Shown: positions 24,178 to 32,675 of the stretch, piece by piece | Layout of the letters: each line of letters begins with the position of its first letter | How positions within the stretch are numbered: the stretch's first letter is position 1 | NCBI GenBank assembly: GCA_036557885.1 | Contig: DATBGS010000067.1 | Location: 1 to 47,238, forward strand | From: DATBGS01 sp036557885 | Lineage (GTDB): Bacteria; Chloroflexota; Ktedonobacteria; Ktedonobacterales; DATBGS01 | Direction of reading: 5' to 3' | DNA: 47,238 nucleotides | Program-made: the position numbers and the translations under genes | The notes under the pieces: model-generated | Seen by the model: the letters and a program-made list of their open reading frames with translations, nothing else | What the model was told of the DNA's origin: nothing | Database searches by the model: none

Positions 24178-25406
24178 TGGGTGATACCTGGAAGATCATG
24201 GCGGCGCGTGGGCTGCGCTCATTTGCCTACGGGTTGCTGGCCGTGTTGCTGGCGGTGGCGCTCAGCGCGGCGGGCCTCTCGCCCGCCGCCATTGGCGCTC
24301 TTGTTACCGTTTCGCTGGTGGGCGATTTCTGTAGCACCTATCTGATCAGCCTCTGGGCTGATCGCTGGGGGCGAAGGCGAACGCTTGCCTCGCTGGCGCT
24401 GCTGATGGCAGCGACTGGCGCCGCCTTTGGCCTCACCCGCTTCTATCCTGTGCTGCTGGTGGCAGCCTTTTTGGGCACGCTCGGCACCACCGCCTCGGAG
24501 ACGGCGCCCTTCCTGCCTATCGAACAGGCAATGCTGGCTCAGATCGCCCCAGCCGATGAGCGCACGGGCCTCTTTGCCCGCTATAATCTGGTGGCCTCCT
24601 TTGCAGGCGCGCTGGGCGCGCTGGCCGCCGGACTGCCCGATCTTCTGGCCCGCGCCGGGCTGCCAACTGGCCTGGGACTCCGGCTGATGTTTGGCATCTA
24701 CGCTGGCCTGGCCCTGCTGGTGGCGCTGCTCGCGGCGCGCCTCTCGCCAGCGGTAGAACTTCCATCTGCGACAGAAAAACAGGTGGCAGCGCGCTGGCAG
24801 CGCTTGCTCCCGCCGTTGCCGCGCTCGCGCTCTGTGGTGCTGCGGCTTGCGGCGCTCTTTAGTGTGGATGCGCTGGCCGGAGGGCTGGTCGTGCAGAGCC
24901 TGATGGTGCTCTTTTTTCACCTGCGCTACGGCGTGCCGCTGGCGCCGCTTGCCGCGCTCTTTTTTGGCGCAAATACCCTGGCCGCGCTCTCGTTTCTGGC
25001 GGCGGCTCCACTGGCGCGGCGCTTTGGTCTGCTCAATACAATGGTCTTCACGCATCTACCTTCCAACGTCTTGCTGGCGCTTATCCCGCTGATGCCCACT
25101 TTTCCGCTGGCAGCGGCGCTCTTGCTGCTGCGCCAGTTGCTTTCGCAGATGGACGTGCCCACGCGCCAGGCATACACGATGGCGCTGGTAGCACCGGAAG
25201 AACGCACCAGCGCTGCCAGCGTCACTTCGTTGGCACGCAGTGCAGGCTCCTCCACCAGCCCGGTCTTTTCCGGCTTACTGCTGCAAGGCGCCGCGCTCTC
25301 GCTGGGGCTGCCTTTCATGCTGTCTGGCGCGCTCAAAGCTGCCTATGATCTGACGCTCTGGGGCATCTTTCGTCGTGTGCAGCTCCCCGAAACGTCGGGC
25401 AAGTGA
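24177..25406 (+). CDS. MFS transporter
   Basis: 409 residues from ATG 24177 (an overlapping GTG at 24174 is also possible), translationally coupled to copy 2 of ChrB-C. About 12 hydrophobic helices are visible. Between TM2 and TM3 is the MFS signature (SLWADRWGRRRT). A long loop near residue 200 divides the two six-helix halves. No chrA gene is present in this operon, so this carrier may take the export role. Such MFS genes do occur next to ChrB-domain genes in other phyla. The substrate (chromate, sulfate analogue or other) cannot be read from sequence. Confidence 0.9.
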   Translation: MGDTWKIMAARGLRSFAYGLLAVLLAVALSAAGLSPAAIGALVTVSLVGDFCSTYLISLWADRWGRRRTLASLALLMAATGAAFGLTRFYPVLLVAAFLGTLGTTASETAPFLPIEQAMLAQIAPADERTGLFARYNLVASFAGALGALAAGLPDLLARAGLPTGLGLRLMFGIYAGLALLVALLAARLSPAVELPSATEKQVAARWQRLLPPLPRSRSVVLRLAALFSVDALAGGLVVQSLMVLFFHLRYGVPLAPLAALFFGANTLAALSFLAAAPLARRFGLLNTMVFTHLPSNVLLALIPLMPTFPLAAALLLLRQLLSQMDVPTRQAYTMALVAPEERTSAASVTSLARSAGSSTSPVFSGLLLQGAALSLGLPFMLSGALKAAYDLTLWGIFRRVQLPETSGK

Positions 25407-25962
25407 AGCTGTGTTTTCTGCCTACATCACATAGCCTGGCGAAAGCTTGACAAAGCAAAAATTTCTAAGTATACTTGAACCAACCACCCGCAACGACGCT
25501 GGTAAATTCATTGGCACGTGCGCGGGTATTTTTGTACCGCAAAAAGTGAAGATCAGCCATGACTGGAAGCACTGAACGACAACGCGAACAAACGACAACT
25601 GGTGACGCAGAGCGCAGCCGTTTCGCCTCCTGGATGTTTATCAGGCAACACGGTACCCTTCCCATTGGGTATACCACCGTGTGGCTTTGTGCGTTGGCTC
25701 GTGTCTCCAGGGGGCGTCCAGCAGCAGGAGAGGAAGGGGTGTAGGGGCAGAAGATTCTTCAGAGCAGGCTTCTTCAGGGCACGAGTCCAAACAAGGATTC
25801 GTGCCCTTGCTATTTTTGTGGAGTTTTTGGAGCACATCTGCTTGGGGCGGGGAGTCCGCGCAGGCGGACTTGCCGTGCCCTTCTGTCTTAGGGGTGGCCG
25901 TAGGCCCTTAGGCGCGATCTTTAGTCGCCAGGCACTGTTCATTGTAAGAGGAGGGACCAGCC
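25407..25962 (+). other. 556-nt leader region with several stem-loops before the ABC-2 operon
   Basis: No convincing gene. Elements, 5' to 3': a two-part stem-loop (CACGG 25649-25653/CCGTG 25677-25681 enclosing TACCC 25654-25658/GGGTA 25667-25671); a terminator-like hairpin at 25776-25807; a perfect 7-bp hairpin AGTCCGC/GCGGACT with a GCAG tetraloop at 25853-25870; and GGCG/CGCC at 25911-25929 just before the ribosome site AGGAGGG of the 25963 gene. A 61-codon frame (25559-25744) shows no ribosome site or recognisable family. Confidence 0.45.
25776..25811 (+). terminator. terminator-like hairpin in the ABC-2 operon leader
   Basis: AGGGCACGAGTCC (25776-25788) pairs with GGATTCGTGCCCT (25795-25807), 13 bp with one G-U, 6-nt loop AAACAA, then TGCTATTTTTG. 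It could end the chr-type operon transcript or serve as an attenuator, as it lies about 150 nt before the 25963 start. Confidence 0.7.
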
Positions 25963-27027
25963 ATGCAGGTCGTCGAGGTCAACGGTTTGGGCAAAGCGTT
26001 TCGTCTGCGCCAGCGCGAAGCCGGGTTGAAGGGGAGCGTGCAATCGCTCTTTCATCCGAGCTATCGCACGCGCGAGGCTGTGCGCGACATCAACTTTAGC
26101 CTGGAGCGCGGGGAGATGCTGGCCTTCATCGGGCCAAACGGCGCGGGCAAGAGCACCACCATCAAAATGTTGACGGGTATCCTCTTCCCGACCAGCGGCG
26201 AAGCGCGTGTGCTGGGGTTGGTGCCCTGGCGCGAGCGGCGGGCGCTCTCCTATCGCATTGCCAGCGTCTTTGGGCAAAAGTCGCAGCTCTGGTTCCACCT
26301 GCCCCCGCGCGATACCTTCCGGCTGCTGGCGCGTATCTACGACCTGGACGACGCCATCTTTCAGCGGCGCCTGGCGCTTCTGGTGGAGGCGTTTGAGATT
26401 GGGGAGTTTCTGACGACGCCCGCGCGCAAGCTGAGCCTGGGCGAGCGCATGCGCTGCGAACTGGCGGCGGCGCTGCTGCATGGGCCGGAGGTGCTCTTTC
26501 TGGATGAGCCGACGATTGGGCTGGATGTCATCGCCAAGCAGCGCATGCGTGATCTGATCGGGCGGCTGAATCAGGAGGAAGGCACGACGGTCTTTCTGAC
26601 GTCGCACGACGCGGGCGATGTGGAACAGGTTTGTCGGCGGGCTATCGTGATCAATCATGGGCAGATCATTCTGGATGCGCCGGTAGCAAAGCTGAAGCGC
26701 GAATATCTGCGCAGCAAGACGGTTGATCTGCTGCTGGAGGAAAACGTTGAGGCGGCCAGTGGTGGTCAACCACTAGAAAAACTCAACGGGCGCAAGGCAG
26801 CGCTGCTAGGATTGGAGGGCTTTGAGGGTGTGCAGGTGCTCAAGGTCAACGGGCATGGGGTCAAGCTGGAGGTGGATACGCGCCAGCAGCCGATTGAGCC
26901 GGTGGTGAGCGCGCTGATGCGCCGCTATCGCGTGTTAGACCTGAACATCTCCGACCCGCCGATGGAAGAGATTATCGCGGCCATCTACCAGACCAAACAG
27001 GTAGAGATGGAGGAGATGCCGCTATGA
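25963..27027 (+). CDS. ABC-2 exporter ATP-binding protein
   Basis: 354 residues, ATG 25963, AGGAGGG 7 nt upstream. Walker A GPNGAGKST at 57-65; signature LSLGERMR; Walker B VLFLDEPTIGLD; H-loop SHDAGD. A C-terminal ~90-residue extension after the ABC domain is typical of the drug-resistance (DrrA/NatA-like) type. The next gene overlaps by 4 nt (ATGA). It powers the two permeases that follow. The exported substrate is unknown; this three-gene layout of one ATPase and two ABC2_membrane_6 (DUF990) permeases is common in Gram-positive-type bacteria and Chloroflexota. Confidence 0.93.
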   Translation: MQVVEVNGLGKAFRLRQREAGLKGSVQSLFHPSYRTREAVRDINFSLERGEMLAFIGPNGAGKSTTIKMLTGILFPTSGEARVLGLVPWRERRALSYRIASVFGQKSQLWFHLPPRDTFRLLARIYDLDDAIFQRRLALLVEAFEIGEFLTTPARKLSLGERMRCELAAALLHGPEVLFLDEPTIGLDVIAKQRMRDLIGRLNQEEGTTVFLTSHDAGDVEQVCRRAIVINHGQIILDAPVAKLKREYLRSKTVDLLLEENVEAASGGQPLEKLNGRKAALLGLEGFEGVQVLKVNGHGVKLEVDTRQQPIEPVVSALMRRYRVLDLNISDPPMEEIIAAIYQTKQVEMEEMPL

Positions 27028-27872
27028 CATCACAATTGAGCGTTGCCCGGCCAGCGCGTGCTGGCCGGGGCGGGCTGCGCGCCTTTGGCAAATATTGGGC
27101 GATTTTTCGCATGAGCGTTGCCAGCAGCCTCGCCTATATTACCGAGATTGTGTTTCGGGCGCTGCTGTTGGTGGCGCTGATGGTCATCTTTGTCCAACTC
27201 TGGGAGACGACCTACAGCGCGCAGCCCGGCACGCGCCTGGGCGATTTCACCCTGCGCGACATCATCTGGTATCTGGCGATTGTCGAGATGCTGGCGACCA
27301 GTGTCCCCGCGCTGAACCGGCGCATTGATGGCGAGGTACGCTCTGGTGATCTGGCGTATCTTTTGGGGCGTCCATGTAGCTATGTGTTCTATCAGTACGC
27401 GCACTATCTGGGCGAGCGTGTGGTGCGTCTGGCGATGGCCGGGCTGGTGGCCGCGCTGCTGGCGCTGGTCTTTGTGGGGCCGCCGCCGTTTTCGCTGTGG
27501 GGGCTGCTGGCCGGGCCGCTGGTCGTCTTTCTGTCCATCTCGATAGACTTTGTGGCGCTGTTTGCTATTGGCCTGCTGGCCTTCTGGACCGAGGAAACCG
27601 AATCGTTTGCCCTGATCTACAGCCGATTGGTGCTGGTGCTGGGCGGCGTGCTGCTGCCGCTGGAGTTGTTCCCAGAGCCGCTGGGCACGATTGCGCGGGC
27701 GCTGCCCTTTGCGGCGCTGCTTTATGGCCCGGCGCGCACCATCGTCAAGTTTGATCTGGGGCATTTTGGCGCGCTGCTCGCGCAGCAAGGGCTGACGCTG
27801 CTGGTGCTGAGCCTGGTTGTGGCGGGCGTCTATCGGCTGGCGGTGCGGCGCGTGAATATCAACGGAGGATAG
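27024..27872 (+). CDS. ABC-2 permease 1 (ABC2_membrane_6/DUF990-like)
   Basis: 282 residues, ATG 27024 overlapping the ATPase stop. Six hydrophobic helices; the first comes after a basic Gly/Arg-rich N-terminus. The mark of the family is the conserved segment RRIDGEVRSGDLAYLLGRP between TM2 and TM3, followed by YQYAHYLGERVVRL. It forms the membrane pore with the next gene product. The late segment FPEPLGTIARALPFAALLYGP is also family-typical. Second gene of the operon. Confidence 0.9.
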   Translation: MTSQLSVARPARAGRGGLRAFGKYWAIFRMSVASSLAYITEIVFRALLLVALMVIFVQLWETTYSAQPGTRLGDFTLRDIIWYLAIVEMLATSVPALNRRIDGEVRSGDLAYLLGRPCSYVFYQYAHYLGERVVRLAMAGLVAALLALVFVGPPPFSLWGLLAGPLVVFLSISIDFVALFAIGLLAFWTEETESFALIYSRLVLVLGGVLLPLELFPEPLGTIARALPFAALLYGPARTIVKFDLGHFGALLAQQGLTLLVLSLVVAGVYRLAVRRVNINGG

Positions 27873-27876
27873 CAGG

Positions 27877-28665
27877 ATGGTCAGGTATCTGCGCTTTATT
27901 GGCGGGTATCTCTCCGCCAATATGCAGGCGGCAATGGAGTATCGCGCGGGCTTCTGGAGCCAGGTCGTCAGCATGATGCTGAACGATGGCTTGTGGTTGA
28001 CTTTCTGGTTCTTCTACTTCAACCATTACCGCGTTATTCGTGGTTGGGTCGTCACGGATGTTATCGTGCTCTGGGCAGTTGCCACCTGCGGCTTTGGCAT
28101 AGCAACAGGTGTCTTTGGGCGCGCGCCGCGCCTGGCCGCGCTGATTACGAGCGGTGGACTGGATAGCTACCTGACGCTGCCCAAAAACGTGCTGCTGCAT
28201 GTGCTCGTCAGCGCAACCATTGCCAGCGCCTGGGGCGATATGCTCTTTGGGTTGCTGGCGTTTCTGGTGCTCATCCGTCCGTCGCCAGAGCACGCGCTGC
28301 TGTTTCTGCTGTTGGTCCTGCTTATAGCCGTGATCTTCACAGCGTTTCTGGTGCTGCTGGGGTCGCTGGCCTTCTGGCTGGGCAACAGCGAAGGGCTGGC
28401 GCAGCAGTTGATGGGCGCGCTGATCAGCTTCTCAACCTACCCCACGCCAGTCTTTCATGGCGCGGTGAAGCTGCTGCTTTTTACGGTGATTCCTGCTGGA
28501 TTCATCTCGTACTTTCCAGTGGAGCTGCTGCGTGAGTTTCGCTGGCCGCTGCTGGCGGGGCTGCTAGCCTTCACGCTGGGCATCGCGTCGCTAGCCTGGC
28601 TGGTCTTCTATCGCGGCCTGCGGCGCTACGAAAGCGGCAACCGCCTGGGCGGGCAGATGGCGTGA
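27877..28665 (+). CDS. ABC-2 permease 2 (ABC2_membrane_6/DUF990-like)
   Basis: 262 residues, ATG 27877 with GGAGG 8 nt upstream, 4 nt after the permease 1 stop. Six helices. AALITSGGLDSYLTLPKNVLLH takes the place of the RSGDLAYLLGRP segment of permease 1, and the pair presumably forms a heterodimer. The segment TYPTPVFHGAVKLLLFTVIPAGF before TM5-6 is family-typical. Last gene of the ABC-2 operon; a structured intergenic region follows. Confidence 0.9.
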   Translation: MVRYLRFIGGYLSANMQAAMEYRAGFWSQVVSMMLNDGLWLTFWFFYFNHYRVIRGWVVTDVIVLWAVATCGFGIATGVFGRAPRLAALITSGGLDSYLTLPKNVLLHVLVSATIASAWGDMLFGLLAFLVLIRPSPEHALLFLLLVLLIAVIFTAFLVLLGSLAFWLGNSEGLAQQLMGALISFSTYPTPVFHGAVKLLLFTVIPAGFISYFPVELLREFRWPLLAGLLAFTLGIASLAWLVFYRGLRRYESGNRLGGQMA

Positions 28666-28689
28666 TCAGGCACGCCAGGAAACATACCA

Positions 28690-28725
28690 GGGGAACGATG
28701 GCTGTAATCAAGGCCATTGTTCCCC
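28690..28725 (+). terminator. strong hairpin after the ABC-2 operon
   Basis: GGGGAACGATGGC (28690-28702) pairs with GCCATTGTTCCCC (28713-28725) with one G-U, 10-nt loop. It lies 25 nt after the last ABC-2 gene and fits a transcript end or 3' stabiliser, but no T-tract follows, so simple intrinsic termination is uncertain. Confidence 0.5.
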
Positions 28726-28727
28726 AC

Positions 28728-28756
28728 TTGCAGGAAACCACACACCCTGGTATAAT
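28728..28756 (+). promoter_or_regulatory. candidate sigma70 promoter of the exporter operon leader
   Basis: TTGCAG (28728-28733), a 17-nt spacer, and a perfect TATAAT (28751-28756). Transcription would start near 28763 and give a ~300-nt leader before the TTG at 29060. Confidence 0.6.
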
Positions 28757-29059
28757 CAACCGTGTGATATGGCATTTTTCATCATTGAAAGAAGGTGCAG
28801 CCTTGCCCGCAACTATGTTCCCCACTTCTATGAGACGCTGCACCTTACAAGTAAGAAGCGGCTGCTGCTGATGTGTCCTGCATTCCATGCGGATCAATCC
28901 GTAAATTGGTAGCTGACTCTCACCTTCTCTTCTGAGTCTCCAGACTAGATTCGCTCGCGCTGCTCCTCGCTCACAGGTGCTTTGCCTCTCCTTGCTCCCT
29001 TTCTCATAGCCCTCTTGTAGGGCTGCACCTGCCGCTCGCGGCAAGACGAGGAGTTCTTC

Positions 29060-30811
29060 TTGCACCCTTTTCGGGCATTGAACCGCTATTGGCGGCTGTT
29101 GGCCCACTATCTACGGCCCCAGTGGTTGTGGGTGGGTCTGCTGGCTATTACCTTGTGCTGCACCATCACTGTGCAGGTCATCACGCCGCTAGTGGCAAGT
29201 CGCTTTATTGACCAGGCCACCTCTGGCGCGGCATTACACGATCTGATTACCCTGGCGCTGCTGACGATGGGCCTGGCTCTGGCAGAACAGGGTCTTGCTG
29301 TTGCCGAAACCTATCTGGCTGAAAATGTAAGCTGGGCAGCCACCAACGCCCTGCGTGCTAATCTGCTCGCTCACCTGCTCCGGCTGGATGCCTCGTTTCA
29401 CACGGCCCACACGCCGGGCGAGTTGATCGAGCGGGTTGATGGTGACGTGGGCACCCTGGCCCGCTTCTTCTCGCGCTTTGTAGTTTATGTGCTCGGCAAC
29501 GGCGTCTTGATGCTGGGCGTGCTTGGGCTGCTCTATCACGTAGACTGGCGGATAGGTCTGGTGATGAGCGCCTTTGTCGTGCTGGCTCTGGCTGCCATGC
29601 TGCGTATCCGCGCCGTTGCCACCCCTTCCTGGGCCGCAGAGCGCCAGGCCAGCGCCAATTTCTATGGCTTCCTGGGTGAATACCTGGCTGGCCTGGAAGA
29701 TATTCGCTCCAGCAGGGCAGGCGCGTTTGTGCTGCGCCGCTGCGCTGAGGTGATGCGGGCGTGGCTGGCTGTGACGCGCAAGGCGCAGATGTGGGGCTAC
29801 AGCCTGGGCGCCGCCAGCTTTGGACTGCTGGCGCTCGGCACGGCTGCTGCTTTTGCCCTGAGCGCCATGTTGTTCCAGGCTGGCACGCTGACCATCGGCA
29901 CTGCCTATCTGATCTTTCAGTGTACGGAGATGCTGATCCAGCCAACCGAGCGGATTCGAAAAGAGGTGCAGGACTTCCAGCAGGCGGACGCCAGCATCAG
30001 CCGTGTCGAGGCGCTTCTGGGCATACAGCAGCGCCTGGCTGACGGCCCTGGTGTCGCGCTGCCGCCAGGCCCGCTGACGGTGGAACTCGAAGGTGTCTCC
30101 TTTGGCTATGCAGAGGACGCTCTGGTCCTGCGCAATGTCAGCGTCTCCCTGGAGCCAGGCCGCGTGCTGGGAATCGTGGGGCGCACCGGCAGCGGGAAGA
30201 CCACGCTGGCGCGGCTCCTGCTGCGCTTCTACGACCCGCAAGCTGGCGTTGTGCGTCTGGGAGGCGTGGACTTGCGGGCGGCGCATCTCGCGGAGGTGCG
30301 GGCGCGCATCGGCCTGGTTACTCAGGAAGTGCAGCTTTTCCATGCCAGCCTGCGCGACAACCTGAATCTCTTCGACGACAGCGTGCCAGATGAGCAGACT
30401 CGCGCTGTGCTAGAAACGCTGGGGCTGATGGATTGGCTGCGCGAACTGCCGCGCGGGTTGGATACGCTGCTGGGGTCCGGCGACGCAGGAATTTCTGCTG
30501 GGCAGGCGCAGGTGTTGGCCTGCGCTCGCATCTTGCTGCGCGACCCCGATCTGGTGATTCTGGACGAAGCGTCTTCGCGCCTGGACCCGGCCACAGACCG
30601 GCTGGTGCATATGGCGCTGGGTCGCCTGCTCGAAGGCCGCACGGGTATCATCATCGCGCACCGGCTCTCTACGATTGCCTACGCCGACGACATTCTGGTT
30701 CTGGAGGACGGGCAGGTCCGCGAGTACGGGTCGCGGCTGGCCCTCGCCGCCGACCCCACCTCGCGCTTTGCCGGGCTGCTGCGCGTTGACGCTGAGGAGG
30801 TCTCGGTATGA
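29060..30811 (+). CDS. heterodimeric ABC exporter subunit A (canonical Walker B Glu, altered signature)
   Basis: 583 residues from TTG 29060, chosen because GAGGAG lies 6 nt upstream. An N-terminal six-helix ABC exporter domain (about 1-320) is followed by the NBD. Walker A GRTGSGKTT (30178-30204) and Walker B LVILDEASSRLDP (about 30550-30585) are normal and include the catalytic Glu; the H-loop is IIAHRLS. The signature motif is ISAGQAQ instead of LSGGQ. The partner gene overlaps by 4 nt (ATGA). This fits the TM287/TM288- and BmrCD-type exporters, which pump drugs, lipids or peptides. Confidence 0.92.
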   Translation: MHPFRALNRYWRLLAHYLRPQWLWVGLLAITLCCTITVQVITPLVASRFIDQATSGAALHDLITLALLTMGLALAEQGLAVAETYLAENVSWAATNALRANLLAHLLRLDASFHTAHTPGELIERVDGDVGTLARFFSRFVVYVLGNGVLMLGVLGLLYHVDWRIGLVMSAFVVLALAAMLRIRAVATPSWAAERQASANFYGFLGEYLAGLEDIRSSRAGAFVLRRCAEVMRAWLAVTRKAQMWGYSLGAASFGLLALGTAAAFALSAMLFQAGTLTIGTAYLIFQCTEMLIQPTERIRKEVQDFQQADASISRVEALLGIQQRLADGPGVALPPGPLTVELEGVSFGYAEDALVLRNVSVSLEPGRVLGIVGRTGSGKTTLARLLLRFYDPQAGVVRLGGVDLRAAHLAEVRARIGLVTQEVQLFHASLRDNLNLFDDSVPDEQTRAVLETLGLMDWLRELPRGLDTLLGSGDAGISAGQAQVLACARILLRDPDLVILDEASSRLDPATDRLVHMALGRLLEGRTGIIIAHRLSTIAYADDILVLEDGQVREYGSRLALAADPTSRFAGLLRVDAEEVSV

Positions 30812-32604
30812 AACCACTCCCAACCTGGCGCTACCTGATGAAAATGGTTCGCTACAGGCCCTGGCTCTACCTGCTCCACGCGCTGTTGTGGGGCGCATTC
30901 AGCCTCTGGTATCTCCTGGCGGGACTCATCACCCGCGCCTTCTTCGACACGCTCACCGGACAGGCACGCCTGCCCCTGAACACAACAGGGCTGGTTGTGC
31001 TGCTGGTCGTGCTCGCTGTATGCCGGGTGGCTGTGTGGCTCACCGCTGGCTTTGTCGAGATCATGATGCGCTTCACCATGAGCAGCCTGGTGCGTCGCAA
31101 TCTGCTGCAACACATTCTGGAGCGACCCGGCGCCCACGCGCTGCCCTTCTCCATTGGTGAGATCATCAGCCGTTTCCGCGACGACGCCTATGATGCTGAG
31201 GACGGCGTAGATTGGAGCGACGAGATCGTGGGCCAGGGGTTGCTGGCTGTTGTCGCTTTCCTGGTGCTCCTGCATATCAATGTCCGCATAACCCTGGTTG
31301 CTATCCTGCCGCTGATCGTGGTGACGGTAATAGCGCGGCGAGCAAGCACCACGCTGGGCCGCTATCGCGCCGCCAGCAGCCAGGCCACCAGCCAGGTCAC
31401 AGGAGCCATTGGCGACGTGCTGGCGGCAGTGCAGACGGTGCAGGCTGCCGGAGCCGAAGAACGAGCCGTGGAGCGCTTCCGTCGCCTGAGCGAGCAGCGC
31501 CGCAAGGCCATGCTCACCGACCGCGTGGCGACCCAGATGCTGAACAGCATCACGGCCAACACGGTGAACGTGGGCACGGGGCTGATCATGCTGCTGGCTG
31601 CTGATAGCCTGCGCACTGGCAGCTTGACGGTGGGCGACTTTGCCCTGTTTGTCCTGTATCTGGGCTTCATTGCCGACTTCACCTCCTCGCTCGGTCAGTT
31701 TCTGGCCCATTACCGGCAAACCGGCGTCGCGCTTGCGCGCATGAACGTTCTGCTGGGAGATGCGCCGCCAGCCGCGCTGGTGGCCCACACTCCGCTGTAT
31801 CTGCGTGGGCCTCTGCCTGATGCCTGCCCCCCTGTGTTGGAGGCGTCGCCTTCAACAGGCAGCACGACCAACCGGCTGGCGCTTCTGGAGGCGCGAGGGC
31901 TGACCTATCACCACGCGCAATCTGGGCGCGGCATTTCCGCAATGGACCTGCGCCTGCCTCGCGGCAGCCTGACGGTGGTGACAGGGCGCGTTGGCGCGGG
32001 CAAGACGACGCTCTTGCAGACCCTCCTGGGCTTGCTGCCTCCGGAGGCGGGAGAGGTCCGCTGGAACGACACCGTTGTGGACGACGCGGCCTCCTTTCTT
32101 GTGTCGCCTCGCGCGGCGTACACAGCGCAGGTGCCGCGCCTGTTTAGCGAGACGCTCAAGCAGAACATCCTTATGGGGCTGCCCGATGACCCTGTGGCCC
32201 TGGCTGCTGCTGTGCGTAGCGCCGTTTTGGAGCACGATGTGCAGGCGCTGGAGGCGGGGTTGGAAACGCCAATTGGCACGCGCGGCGTCAAGCTCTCAGG
32301 CGGGCAGGTGCAGCGCGCAGCGGTGGCGCGCATGCTGGTGCGCGGCGCCGAACTGTTGGTGATTGACGACCTGTCCAGCGCGCTGGATGTCGAGACGGAG
32401 CGTGTGTTGTGGGAGCGTCTGTTCACCAGCGACACAGTGACGTGCCTGGCGGTTTCGCACCGTCGCGCCGCGCTGCGCCGCGCCAACCAGATCATTGTGT
32501 TAAAGGAGGGCCGGGTCGAGGCCCAGGGCACACTAGCCTTCTTGCTGGCAAGCTGCGCAGAGATGCGCGCGCTGTGGCAAGAAGCCGACGATAGCCAGGG
32601 GTGA
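30808..32604 (+). CDS. heterodimeric ABC exporter subunit B (LSGGQ intact, Walker B Glu replaced by Asp)
   Basis: 598 residues, ATG 30808 overlapping subunit A. Six-helix membrane domain (about 1-320), then the NBD: Walker A GRVGAGKTT (31984-32010), signature LSGGQVQRA (about 32296-32322), Walker B LLVIDDLSSALD with Asp in place of the catalytic Glu, and H-loop SHRRAALR. So the site built from this Walker A/B and the ISAGQ of subunit A should be non-hydrolytic, while the other site (subunit A Walker A/B plus LSGGQ of B) is active. A terminator follows. Confidence 0.92.
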   Translation: MKPLPTWRYLMKMVRYRPWLYLLHALLWGAFSLWYLLAGLITRAFFDTLTGQARLPLNTTGLVVLLVVLAVCRVAVWLTAGFVEIMMRFTMSSLVRRNLLQHILERPGAHALPFSIGEIISRFRDDAYDAEDGVDWSDEIVGQGLLAVVAFLVLLHINVRITLVAILPLIVVTVIARRASTTLGRYRAASSQATSQVTGAIGDVLAAVQTVQAAGAEERAVERFRRLSEQRRKAMLTDRVATQMLNSITANTVNVGTGLIMLLAADSLRTGSLTVGDFALFVLYLGFIADFTSSLGQFLAHYRQTGVALARMNVLLGDAPPAALVAHTPLYLRGPLPDACPPVLEASPSTGSTTNRLALLEARGLTYHHAQSGRGISAMDLRLPRGSLTVVTGRVGAGKTTLLQTLLGLLPPEAGEVRWNDTVVDDAASFLVSPRAAYTAQVPRLFSETLKQNILMGLPDDPVALAAAVRSAVLEHDVQALEAGLETPIGTRGVKLSGGQVQRAAVARMLVRGAELLVIDDLSSALDVETERVLWERLFTSDTVTCLAVSHRRAALRRANQIIVLKEGRVEAQGTLAFLLASCAEMRALWQEADDSQG

Positions 32605-32615
32605 GAGAACGAGCC

Positions 32616-32640
32616 AGGCGCCAGCGTACTGCTGGCGCCT
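32616..32640. terminator. perfect hairpin between convergent genes
   Basis: AGGCGCCAGC (32616-32625) and GCTGGCGCCT (32631-32640), 5-nt loop GTACT. It lies between the exporter and the PQQ-lipoprotein gene. No long T-tract on either side, but the stem is 10 bp of GC-rich pairs. Confidence 0.7.
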
Positions 32641-32675
32641 GACTTCGCCATTCTATCAGCCTTCTGGAGAGCTAA

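Larger units (their letters stand above)
28666..29059 (+). other. 394-nt structured leader before the heterodimeric exporter
   Basis: No coding gene supported. Elements: hairpin 28690-28725 (13-bp stem with one G-U), partly competing with an outer stem TACCAGGG 28685-28692/CCCTGGTA 28745-28752; a promoter at 28728-28756; a 10-bp stem AAGGTGCAGC 28792-28801/GCTGCACCTT 28837-28846; CAGGTGC 28974-28980/GCACCTG 29025-29031 enclosing AGCCCT/AGGGCT (29008-29024); and TGCCG-CTCG-CGGCA (29030-29043) just before the ribosome site GAGGAG. The motif TGTTCCCCACTT occurs twice (28719, 28816). Confidence 0.55.

Noticed and set aside
25600..25690. GACGCAGAGC resembling part of the c-di-GMP-I riboswitch core
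   Set aside because: The rest of the conserved c-di-GMP-I sequence and its second helix are missing.
25559..25744. 61-codon frame in the ABC-2 leader
   Set aside because: No ribosome site, no family, and it overlaps a stem-loop; a leader peptide cannot be excluded but is not supported.
28662..28871. 69-codon frame over the 28690 hairpin
   Set aside because: The hairpin gives similar translations on both strands, so the frame is a palindrome effect.
29234..31788. Two long minus-strand frames opposite the ABC exporter genes
   Set aside because: Antisense to canonical NBD motifs; His/Gln-rich translations of no known family.
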